From contig NC_090772.1 of assembly GCF_001761485.1 (NCBI RefSeq), positions 930,001-994,000 on the forward strand: a stretch of DNA of 64,000 bases, read 5' to 3'. This DNA comes from Yarrowia lipolytica. Lineage: Eukaryota > Ascomycota > Dipodascomycetes > Dipodascales. The stretch's first letter is position 1. Each line of letters starts with the position of its first letter. Below the pieces are notes generated by a model. It ran no database searches. It was not told the origin of the DNA and saw only the letters and a program-made list of their open reading frames with translations. A program made the translations under genes and the position numbers. Positions 1 through 11,515 of this stretch are shown here, piece after piece.

Positions 1-2060
<2,060 letters not shown>

Positions 2061-2510
2061 TATTGTCGTTTTGTGTGTGTCGATAGTAATCGTATTGAAG
2101 GGTCAGAAATACTGCAGCACAACGCTTCCTTAATAAACTCTCTGTTTTTTTTACCACTGAAAATCTCCCAAACTCTGTTGGCCCTCTTTTTTCTACTCGA
2201 TGAGTAATATGCAATGCGGTGCACCTTTGAGTTTCAGTGTGTTAAATGTGCGCCTGTGATTGGCCACGCCAAACTCTTTTTCTAGTCGAGTCCAAGAACG
2301 ACATCACGTGAATGGGACCCTGGAGAGAGATTTATACCAGCAAGACCCCCAAAAGCAAAAGTATTCGCTTACTTACTCCTTGAATGTCTTCCATAAGCTT
2401 GCTGATCAAAACTGACCCAGTTCTCGCTTCAAAGCAACCTTCTCATCTCTTATGAGACCCAGGACTCGACCAATTCTTAATGTTCTCGGTCTAAACTCCG
2501 TGGATCCCCC

Positions 2511-2633
2511 ATGACGACCTCTTCTTCTATCCTACTCGAAAATCTCACCTCCGAAGCTGTTCTACCCCGATTCTACAGCACTTTCCTCTTGAGATCGACA
2601 CTGGAAGGGTCTCGAAAAAAACGGCTCACGTGA
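2511..2633 (+). CDS. Orphan 40-aa reading frame, doubtful
   Basis: ATG to TGA encodes 40 residues beginning MTTSSSILLENLTSEAVLPR and ending in a basic tail (SRKKRLT). A TTTATA box lies about 180 bases upstream near 2331. Codons look like those of neighbouring genes, but no family is recognised and no splice donor follows that would extend it. It may be a microprotein, an exon of an unseen gene, or chance. Confidence 0.2.
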   Translation: MTTSSSILLENLTSEAVLPRFYSTFLLRSTLEGSRKKRLT

Positions 2634-3940
2634 TTTCGGAACGCACTCGCATGCATATTACCGCCGCTGCACTCTCCACGCCAGACTGTGTGCATCTCTA
2701 GAGTGCATCTCCAACGTGCTGTGAGCGATGTCCAAAATGTATGGACGAACAGGCGTAAGAAAACAAGCAAACAAGGGTATGTGCGGGTCTGAAGACGCCA
2801 AAAGTAACTTATTATGCAAACAACAGTGACTCAATAGACATGGGGCTGAACTTCATTTCAACTGCTGCTCAGTCTTGGGGGGCGTGGAGAGTGTACGAGA
2901 TACATTTGCCTGGAATGGGTAATGCTTCCGTTATTCTGAACCACAGACAGGGAAGGAGAAGTAATGCCGTGAAATACCAGACTGAGAGAAGGTCCAATTG
3001 GGAAATCTATATGTTCAAACCGCTCATAAGCTATACGTAGCAGCGAAAAGTAGCCTGTCTATCATCTGTTTCTAACCTGTCTCATTCATTCCAAATCAGT
3101 CATACTGTAAAAGAAGCCACACAATGGAAATCTCCACAAAAATCTGCACCGCTTAGGCGCTTTGCACAACTCCAGCCCTTCAGCGTCCAAAAACTCCACT
3201 AAACTGCTAGACTAGATCCGGCAAGTACATCCGCGGATAAAAACCTTAGGGTTCCGGAAAAAAGTGTTTTACAAGAGCAACTTTTTCCGGGCCTGAGGAG
3301 AGAGTAATATTGGACTATATAGTGGGTTTGAGACAACAGATGTGATAAAATAACTACAGTACAAGTACAACCACGGTACGGTAACCCATCAAAGGTTCAC
3401 TTTGTCCATTTTGAAGCTTCATGCTCAGTCAAGTGGTGCACTCTCTTAACAAAATTCCAACAAACAGAGTATCAAGTCAACTACATGCAGGGGGGAGTTT
3501 TGCATGAATATTACATTATATGCAAACAAAATCATCTTCCAAGTATCAAATACGACTACGGATACAGACGAAAAAAGTCGTGTAGACTCTGTTTTCCTCC
3601 AGCTGGCTACGACAAACACCCTAGAGTCTAGACCGGTCTGGACCCCGAAAAACGCTCTATTTTTCAGATCTAAGTAACCCAAATCGAAATAGAGTCGTCT
3701 TGAGTCATGCCCTTGAGTCATCATCAGATCTGGTTTCAACCAGGATACTATGATACCAGGTTATATACAGTATGTAGCGTACAAATATCTGATACTGACA
3801 AGACTATACACTTTTAACCGATTGGTCAACAAGAACTGCGTACTTGCATACATCTATTCCACCTCCACTTTGAAGCACTTCGAACATCTGGCCACCAAAA
3901 ACACGGACAGTTCGGCCAAAGACACAGCAGAACAATATAT

Positions 3941-3987
3941 TTGATAGCAGAAGAATATAAATGATAGCAGAAGAATATAAATGATAG
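3941..3987. repeat. 20-bp tandem repeat, two copies
   Basis: The unit TGATAGCAGAAGAATATAAA occurs twice in a row, followed by a partial third copy (ATGATAGTAT). It is noncoding and lies in the ARO4/SAM50 intergenic region. Confidence 0.8.
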
Positions 3988-4355
3988 TATCAAATTACTG
4001 AGATCCACGGGATTGAATTGAATACAATATATATCACACCTTTGGCCTCGATAACGCTCTCGCCCAAAAGGGTACGCTTTGTCACCCATACATAACTCTG
4101 TCAACTTCGCATGCCCCAACTAAGACATTTAACGACAGCTCAAGGACATTTCAAATAGCCGAAATCACCGTTCCAACACGTTTGTAGATGTTAGATACTC
4201 TTGCAACTCAGAGAACCCCATAAATCCTGTTTGGACACCAAGAACGACACGGTGCTACCAACTTACATCGTCACGTGACTCGTCCCAACATCCAAACTTT
4301 TTTTGGACACCGATGGAGCGACCACTGTCTGATTCGAAACACACAGAGCACAAAC

Positions 4356-6221
4356 ATGGAGGACGAAGACGTGAGTATTCTTGCTTGACAGACCTGAGGG
4401 GAGGCTTATCGTCCCTTGAATCACCACGGATCAAGGGTGTATAGATGGCGTGATTCAATGAGAGATTACTGGACTGATTTTGATGAAGTTCGTCTTTCTC
4501 GGCTAATTGTGGCGGAATGATGGAAGCAATGTGAATAATCGACTCTTCGGGGCAGCGCAATCGCCATGGTTATGGTCCTGTGTTGGTGGTTGCATTATTT
4601 ATGGGGGGTATACAGCCGATATGGGTTTTGGACTTCAACTGTATCTCCAGCTTTGAGGTTACATTGACGAAAGTAGTCTCGTTGGAATCGGCAAAGTAGC
4701 GCGGTTAATTTGATACTACTTACGATGATACATCCTGCCGATATAACCAGTTACAGACCCAGGTCTCGCTCATCTCGGCTCGCTTACCGAACTCGCTAAC
4801 ATCAGGTATTCCAACGTCTCTCGAGACACCACAATGAAGGCGCTGCTGCCAGTAAAGAAGAAATCGACGCTTCTGCTCTGGAAGCACAGCGGTCGTTACT
4901 ACTGTCCCTCCTCGAGCAGAATAACACTCGTGAAACAAAAATCCTGAGTGTGGTGACCGAGGGAGGCCGTGCATCACGCGACTCGTTCGTCCGAGCTCAG
5001 CTCAAGCCGCTGCTTGAAACTGACACCATGACTTTCACAGACCTGCTCAAGCGGGTTGATACGGTAAACCGTGATCTGCAGTCATTTGGGTGCTATAACA
5101 ATGTCCAGATTACGCTACATGGCGTGGACGACCAGTATTCGCTTGGAAACATGTTTGGAGGAGGCAACGCTTTGACTGTTCAACCTGTTTTAAAACTTGC
5201 CGAAGCCAAACGATTTACAGCCAAAACTGGAACAGATGTTGGAAACGGAGAGGGAAGTGGATACATCAACTGCCAGTTTAGACACATGTTTGGAGGAGCC
5301 GAGACGCTCAACTTTGACGCCTCCATGGGCACCCGAACCAAGTCTAACTATATGCTGGCTCTCACGAGTCCTATAAACAACAGTGCTCGATGGAAGGGAG
5401 AGGCCATGGCATTTGCCACTTCTCGAGACATTCCCTGGTGTTCGCATTTACAGAGCGTTCAAGGAGGAGCTTTGAAGCTGAGATATCTGGGCTTCCCCCA
5501 CACTTTGGATCTGTCTGTGGAGACTCTGGTTCGAACTATATCTGCCTACTCTGAGGCTTCTCGAACGGTCAAGTTTGCTGCTGGAGATGATATGAAGCGA
5601 GCTATGAGCGCCACATACACGTATGATTCACGTGACATCCACGTGATGCCCACCAAGGGATACATGGTCAAGCTTACTGGAGAGTATGTACTTTCCAGCA
5701 ACCTGTTGAGACTTCAGTCTGAATACAGCTCTGGTGTGCGAAGCAAGTATGCCATATTCAACTGGGGCATGAAATGCGGTCTTCTGAGCCGAGATGTCGG
5801 CAGTTATACCCACGGAGCCGTTCAGAGCAACGTTCATCTGATGGACCGGTTCTATCTTGGAGGAGCTAATGATGTTCGAGGTTTTGCACTCAACGGTCTT
5901 GGTCCTCGAGATCAGAACGATTCCATTGGAGGTTCTCTCTACAACTGTCTTGGTATCAGTGTTTTTACTCAGGTTCCTGGACTAAAGTACGGTCTTGACA
6001 ATCCTCTGAAATGGCATCATTTTGTCAACTGTGGAGGCTTGCTCGGACAACGAGATGTCAAGACTTTGCTGCACAACCAGTCTGTTTCTGTGGGCACTGG
6101 TCTTGTCTACAACCATCCCGCTGCTCGGTTTGAGCTCAACATCTGTGCTCCTCTGGTAGCCCGAAGCACCGACAAGATGCGAAAGGGGCTCCAGTTTGGC
6201 GTTGGAGTCAGCTTTTTGTAA
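4356..6221 (+). CDS. SAM50: Sam50/Tob55, core of the mitochondrial sorting and assembly machinery
   Basis: Outer-membrane beta-barrel protein that inserts other barrels (Tom40, porin) into the mitochondrial outer membrane. Exon 1 is 4356-4370 (MEDED), followed by donor GTGAGT at 4371; the intron ends with CTAACATCAG at 4805 and exon 2 runs 4806-6221 in phase 0, giving 476 residues (yeast 484). The N-terminal ~130 residues form the single POTRA domain, the rest the Omp85 barrel. Diagnostic are FTAKTG, the conserved RGF motif within DVRGFALNGLGPRD (about residue 359), ARFELN and the terminal KGLQFGVGVSFL, ending in the aromatic-hydrophobic beta-signal typical of barrel proteins. The reading frame stays open upstream to about 4806 without an ATG, which is why exon 1 is needed. 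Confidence 0.95.
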
Positions 6222-7037
6222 ATACTAGGACTCGAAAAAGACGCAAGGGTACATACATATAGATGAATGACGAAATGACATTACTACAATCGGAGACAAG
6301 CAATATGGGCCGATCTGATTCTATATGATTAGCAGCACCAACTCCATATCCGTTATTTGACCACATGCACCTGACGTACGTCCTTTTTTTTCCTTCTATA
6401 AAGGCCCTTGGGGACATCTCTTGCGTGTTTGGTATCTCTGATGATACATATCCTTTGCTCCGATTGAGACCTTTCCCATTCCGAATAGCGCCATCTCCCA
6501 TCTCGAATAGCGCCCCTAGTGGTTTCCATTTCCCGCATCTCACTCAACTCTCTTGGCTGCCCTAGGACCTCCTTCAGTTGCAGCTTTAGATTGTCTGACG
6601 TTATCTAAAGTCTGAAGAGAAGCAGAGAAAGAAGCGATGGAAGGGTTGATTTTCTCCTTTTCTTGGTCAAACTGTTCCAGCAGCAGATCATACTATTTGC
6701 CGAGATGTGCAAACTGGTTCTGCTGTTCAAACAGCTGTTTCTTTAGTAGCAGGAGGTTTGTGAAGGACATCTGAAGATGGAAAGAGACTAGGTACAAGTA
6801 CGAGTACAGCACTCCTCCCCTACAGTATATATAACTTGTTCCAGTTCACTTTTCGTCTTTACGAATGCACCCTGTACAGTAAAAGATCACGTGCCAAGTG
6901 TGTCAGTAAATATGTCCATTAAAAACCAAAATCCTCACTGCACGCGGTCTACAATGGCCACTACGTTTGCTCCATTTTCAGTTCCAGCTCCGGTTCGTAT
7001 TGTAAAGCTGTGTACCCGTGATCTTACCAATCCCTCA
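6222..7037. other. Intergenic region SAM50/CAB2
   Basis: 816 bases between the convergent ends of SAM50 and CAB2. It contains only the interrupted small gene at 6540-6770; the remainder shows no feature apart from a CACGTG box near 6889. Confidence 0.6.
6540..6770 (-). pseudogene. Small coiled-coil gene with one in-frame stop
   Basis: From ATG at 6770 the minus strand encodes MSFTNLLLLKKQLFEQQNQF..., then TAG at codon 26 (6693-6695), then 50 more codons (YDLLLEQFDQEKEKINPSIA...) to TGA at 6540. Both halves share one frame, one codon style and a heptad-like Leu/Gln/Glu pattern, so they read as one 76-residue helical protein whose codon 26, probably CAG, became TAG. The size and helical nature recall small subunits of DASH or BLOC-type complexes, but I do not recognise the family. 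It may be a strain-specific nonsense allele, a sequencing error, or a chance frame. Confidence 0.4.
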
Positions 7038-8039
7038 CTAGTTGCACACCTTCTCCTGCCACACATCATGTCGCTTAATCACTTCAGGGACAATGATCTC
7101 CTCAATCTCCTTACCCTCCTTCTCCTCCTCATCCGTCAGCGAGTACTTCTCCGTCTCCTCCAGAGTCACAAAAATGACCTCCTTCTTTCGGGTCTGCAGC
7201 AGGTTACCAATCACCAGCTGGTGGTTGTATCGCTCCAGCGCCGTCTTGGCCTTGGACTCGAGAATGGACTCGTCCGTCTCCAGCTTGAATGACACAATCA
7301 TGACACGTGGCGCCCAAGCCTCGACCAGTCGCTTTAGGAACTTGGGAACTGGGTCCAGGTTGACCACAAGTTCACCTCCAGAAGACTGGATCTTGTGCTG
7401 GGGCAGTCTGGAGGTGGGCATGAAGAAATCAGACACCGCGGCAGCCAAATAGAACACACACCGGGTGTCCACATGCAGCTTGGACATTGTCAGAGCGATG
7501 CATCGGAGCGAAAACAGGTACTGGGTAACAGTGGTGAAGGGCAGCAGTAGCAGAGTGTTGTCCTTCTGGGCCTGCTTGTACTTTCGCAGCACATCCAGCA
7601 TCTGGACCTGGTACTTTTCGTCAACCTTGACAGACCCAGGCTCGGTCTCGGACTCCACCATGTAGTCCAGAAAACAGTTTGTGGAGTGGGTGTAATGTCG
7701 AGAGTAAGGAAGCAAAGAGAACTGACGGTGGAGGAAAACCACGGCATAGCCATTCTCGAGGAAGTACTCTGCTGATGTGGCACCTCGAGTTCCAGCGGAA
7801 AAGTTGTCAATGAACCGAACAGTGTTGTTCTCAAGAGGGACAGTGGTACCTCCACTGGTGACTACAGCGACCTTTCTGGTGCCGTTATTGGTCAGAAACT
7901 CAGACAGCTTTCGCTCAAACTCAGGCAGATACTCGGGAGCAGGGTTCTGCTCAAAGTACAGATCCTCCTCGGCCGGAGGCTGGTCTGCCACAGATCTGTC
8001 AATGGCCTTTTCGGGGTTGATGGCGTTGGTTGTGTACAT
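7038..8039 (-). CDS. CAB2: Phosphopantothenate-cysteine ligase (coenzyme A synthesis)
   Basis: Second step of CoA synthesis: joins 4'-phosphopantothenate and cysteine with nucleotide hydrolysis, in the cytosol. The 333-residue protein (S. cerevisiae Cab2 is 365) carries the eukaryotic PPCS signature: VTSGGTTVPLE near residue 60 (Rossmann loop), RFIDNFSAGTRGATSAEYFL, the core YLAAAVSDFF with a following HKIQSS (substrate-binding lysine), and VSFKLETD near the end. ATG at 8039 is the only sensible start. It is divergent from the cyclophilin gene, with about 1 kb of shared promoter. No coenzyme-pathway neighbours are present. Confidence 0.95.
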   Translation of the reverse strand: MYTTNAINPEKAIDRSVADQPPAEEDLYFEQNPAPEYLPEFERKLSEFLTNNGTRKVAVVTSGGTTVPLENNTVRFIDNFSAGTRGATSAEYFLENGYAVVFLHRQFSLLPYSRHYTHSTNCFLDYMVESETEPGSVKVDEKYQVQMLDVLRKYKQAQKDNTLLLLPFTTVTQYLFSLRCIALTMSKLHVDTRCVFYLAAAVSDFFMPTSRLPQHKIQSSGGELVVNLDPVPKFLKRLVEAWAPRVMIVSFKLETDESILESKAKTALERYNHQLVIGNLLQTRKKEVIFVTLEETEKYSLTDEEEKEGKEIEEIIVPEVIKRHDVWQEKVCN

Positions 8040-9048
8040 TGTGGGGTGATGTGGTGTTGTGTTGATTTGTGACGTGTTAGGTTGATATCTCGTATTGCTG
8101 ACGTGTTCAATTGATGTATCGGAATGTCTGTGTCTCGTGTCGGTCTGGAAAGTCGCTCCTTATAGTGAATATAGAGAATATCTCAGGGTCGGAAACTCGA
8201 TACGCATGTAGACCAACAAAGTTAAGGAAGGGCCATGTGGAGTACAGATCACGTGACACTCAAACCAACAAGGTTTCGGCCAATTGCAGCTCTGCTCTTT
8301 GTTATCCAGACTATTGCTCCTGAAGAGGGGCGTTGGAGAATGGCCTGATTGTTCAATATGTTGCACGTTAGGCGGGGTATCATTCGGTTGATTAATAAGC
8401 CTAATGTGGATGTGGAGCGTCGGTGTGAGCGGGATCTCGGTCATAAGACTAAGTACGTAAGCAAGACATTTCTGAGAGCTCTAGCGCTACTAGTAGCCTA
8501 TCAGTACAGTAATAGTATGTACTGTACATACTATTGCAGAGCCATAAGTTACTTAGAAGGACTAGTTACCATACACGATAGTGTGTCGTTCAAAGAGAGG
8601 ATCTACTGTATGTATAGCCGACAGAGATTCAAGTCTCATATTGTGGTCTTTTTTTGAGGTTTGGGATGAGTAATCTATCATTGGAAGAGATTGTTAGAGA
8701 CTTACTGGGTACCCTTACGATACTTGTAGAGTTGGTACCCTGCCCGGTACGGTACTTAGCATGTTTTTAAATCGACCCAGTTGGTCGTTTCAACCCCTTT
8801 TTACGATACCTAGTAAGGAAGAACAAGTAGTATCTAGAACGTTCAATAAATGGTGTATTTCTCTCATTATGACTCCAATCAATTAATCACACATTCTTGA
8901 GTCGATTCACGTCTCACATATTGCGTTTTATTGTCTCTGCCCTCATCCAGTTAATGTCTCGTATTTCATAACTGACGAAAATAAACTCACTGCAAATCCA
9001 CCTCCTAAAAACATCACCACTCGCCACCCCACCCTACAGCACACAGGC
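8040..9048. other. Divergent intergenic region CAB2/cyclophilin
   Basis: 1 kb of promoter DNA with a CACGTG box at about 8250 and a short imperfect palindrome around 8513-8532 (AGTATGTACTGTACATACT). No RNA gene or coding block could be supported. Confidence 0.55.
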
Positions 9049-9564
9049 ATGACCATCACGTTTCTGGACGTGACCTACGATGGCCAGCGCATCGGCCGCA
9101 TCAAGTTCAAGCTGTACTCGGAAGATCTGCCCAAAACATGCGAGAACTTTCGCCAGTTTTGCACCGGAGAATACAGAATCGACAATGTTCCCCAAGGATA
9201 CAAGGAGAGCACATTCCACCGAGTGGTCAAGGGATTCATGATCCAGGGAGGCGACTTTGTGCGTGGCAACGGACTCGGAACAGTGTCCATATTTGGAAGT
9301 GCCAGCTTCCCCGACGAACAAACCATCTCTGGCAAAACATTCCCGCATATTGAAGGCGCTCTATCGATGGCAAATTCAGGCAAAGATACCAACGGTTGCC
9401 AGTTTTTCATCACAACGCGCAAATGTCCCGAACTGGACGGCTCGCACGTGGTGTTTGGACATGTGATTGAGGGCATGGACGTGGTCAAGTTTGTGGAGAA
9501 CGTGCCTGTGGTGGAAGAGAAGCCCAAGCGAGACGTTGTCGTTAGTGAGTGTGGAGAGTACTAG
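9049..9564 (+). CDS. Peptidyl-prolyl cis-trans isomerase, PPIH-type cyclophilin
   Basis: 171-residue single-domain cyclophilin that rotates X-Pro bonds. The catalytic core is visible: FHRVVKGFMIQGGDF (Arg, Phe, Met, Gln), ALSMANSGKDTNGCQFFIT and HVVFGHVIEGMDVV. The NFRQFCTGEYRIDNVPQGYK loop and the ending VVVSECGEY match the PPIH (CypH/USA-CyP) branch, whose human member sits in the U4/U6.U5 tri-snRNP, better than cytosolic CypA. There is no signal peptide or retention signal, so it is cytosolic or nuclear. The spliceosomal role is inferred from this subfamily resemblance only. Confidence 0.94.
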   Translation: MTITFLDVTYDGQRIGRIKFKLYSEDLPKTCENFRQFCTGEYRIDNVPQGYKESTFHRVVKGFMIQGGDFVRGNGLGTVSIFGSASFPDEQTISGKTFPHIEGALSMANSGKDTNGCQFFITTRKCPELDGSHVVFGHVIEGMDVVKFVENVPVVEEKPKRDVVVSECGEY

Positions 9565-11515
9565 TTGGGAAGCATGGAGGATATTTAACAAACGCATTAT
9601 AGATTATTGATTTGGAATGGGACAACATATTTATCTACAACGACTTGAGAGAGCTGTGCATGGTCAAGTGCATGATATCAAGAGGGTGTGGTAAATTTAT
9701 ACAGTGTACACAGTTTGATGATTAATCGTGCAGTTTAATCAGGGTCCATGATAGGAGTATGCTTTCAAACAGACCGTGGAACAAACTCCTTGAGTCAAAT
9801 ACACTGTTGATCCATCTCTTAGTAGCACCCAAGATGACTTTAACAACACCATACAAGTCGATAAATAGAAAACCATGACATTCGACACACTTTTTGATTG
9901 AACGCACCAAATATGATGCCCTTCAAATAGTTTCAAAGAATATAGCCCCTAAGACGTTGCTCCAGATCTCATCTTACATACACACTGGTAATCTCGGCAT
10001 GAATGCTGCTGGGTCTTGACGGTATGGAGCGAGACCATTCAACGCGTCTCCCGTGATCTTACGCTCAGTAAAACCACCTCCGTATCTGCGCTCTTGTATG
10101 ACGTAGTTTCTTATTTGTATTAATTCCAAGTTTTTGTTATGATTTTTTGATTTAATATCAGAATATTCGGCACGTCTCTAAGTAGCTTTAAAAATTGGGG
10201 AGAAAGCTGCAACTCCCTGAAGGGTGTGGCGGGCCGATAGCAATCTTTTGGCTTGTACCGACGGCCGAAGCTGCTGCCAAAGGCGGTTTTTTTTCTTCGG
10301 ACCTGATACCCTACAAACTTCTTTATAGGTTCAAGGCAAACTGCAAATGAAACTCAAGTGGCTTTTGAATTGACATGTTAGATTGCTATCATGTGAAGAG
10401 AGTGGTAGGGGCACGGACGGTGGGGGGGATGGTGGGGGAGGGGTGCGGAAGCCCTTCGGCCAGGTCACGTGACTCCCTTCTTTTGCCGTCCAGCTCTTTG
10501 AGGTTTTTCCTTCTGTTTCTATTTTGTCGCAAACACTTGTTATTTCGCCCTTCTCCACTCCCCAATCTGACAAGTTTCTGCATGTATACATGTCTTGTTC
10601 CATCTTCGTACTCGCTATAATCCTATGATACTGTAATCTTAAGCTTACCCTGCAGTCGGCAAGTTTCTTGTATCATTGTGAGCATGGCGCTAGTGTGAAG
10701 TGTGTTTTTATGGTGGGGGAGACCGCTCGTTTGAGCCTTTATATAGAGTATTTGATGATGTGTCCTTGGTGGAGAGAAAATCTGGGTTGGTAGATGCTCT
10801 CTAACTCGTCTAGACAGCTGATTCTCGTGGACCCCAGTCTTTTACATGGCAACCTAAACAGGAGTTGGATTCCGGTTGCGTGAACGCCTCCAACATGAGT
10901 CTGGTGTGATTATGTAAGACGGCCGAGAGGCGAGGAGGTGGCGGGTCTGTGGAAGGGTCTGGAAGATGCGAGAAAGAGAACTTCCAAAAGCAACGTTTTC
11001 CGCCGAAAATTTGCTGCCGTTCAAACGCTTCAAACTGGCCGCAAAACACCCACTATATCCTCTCTCGACACCCGCCACCGCCGTTAAGGTGACTCCATTA
11101 TGTACAGTATGTACCAAGAATCGTGCCAAATGCAGCAATGTTTTCTGAAACTCAAAAGTCGAGCTTTTAACGTATTCTCAAATGAGAATGGCATGGAGTT
11201 TTGTCAAAGCAAGCGGTTGGAAGAGGTGGTATTTTGGACTTATCAGCCCACAGAGTCCGAGTGGTCAGGTGCCCTGTGAAAACGGCCTCTTTGGAACGCT
11301 TAAAACCTATATTTCACCGTCCTTCACTGCACTCTATCAACCTCGCCAAAGGCTCACCCCATCTGCATCAAGGAAGGCTACATTTTGCAACTCAAATATA
11401 TTTGGTTTCGCATCTCCGTCCACAAAAATATAGCAAGCTAATTACCTCTGCAACACGAGTATTTCGACCTTTTGGAGCCCGCGACAAGACCGACCTTCGA
11501 CAAAATACAGCCAGA
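9565..11515. other. Intergenic region upstream of PUB1
   Basis: 1.95 kb. Holds one coding-like block on the minus strand at 9974-10111 (listed separately), a run of eight T after a GC-rich hairpin-like stretch near 10283-10300, a C-rich/G-rich stretch 10412-10450, and a CACGTG box at about 10467. Otherwise nothing recognised. Confidence 0.5.
9974..10111 (-). other. Unassigned coding-like block, possible last exon or relic
   Basis: The minus strand is open for 45 codons before TAA at 9974-9976 and reads RNYVIQERRYGGGFTERKIT then GDALNGLAPYRQDPAAFM.... It looks like real protein (balanced composition, yeast-like codons) but has no ATG upstream in frame for over 200 bases. The DNA upstream becomes AT-rich at about 10112, as at an intron edge. 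I recognise no family. It could be the last exon of a gene starting further right, or a decayed fragment. Confidence 0.25.

Larger units (their letters stand above)
2061..4355. other. Divergent intergenic region ARO4/SAM50
   Basis: 2.3 kb between two divergent genes. It holds CACGTG boxes near 2305, 2627 and 4270, two TGAGTCA Gcn4-type sites at 3701 and 3714, a tandem repeat at 3941, and one 40-codon reading frame at 2511. No other gene could be supported. Confidence 0.6.

Noticed and set aside
10225-10300. ATCTTTTGGCTT and a hairpin followed by eight T, resembling an snRNA or Pol III gene
   Set aside because: The resemblance to the U2 5' end stops after 12 bases. No A or B box, Sm site or conserved core follows.
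10331-10603. 90-codon minus-strand frame with a Pro-rich end
   Set aside because: It consists of a G-rich/C-rich promoter-like tract and a CACGTG box, with no conserved feature.
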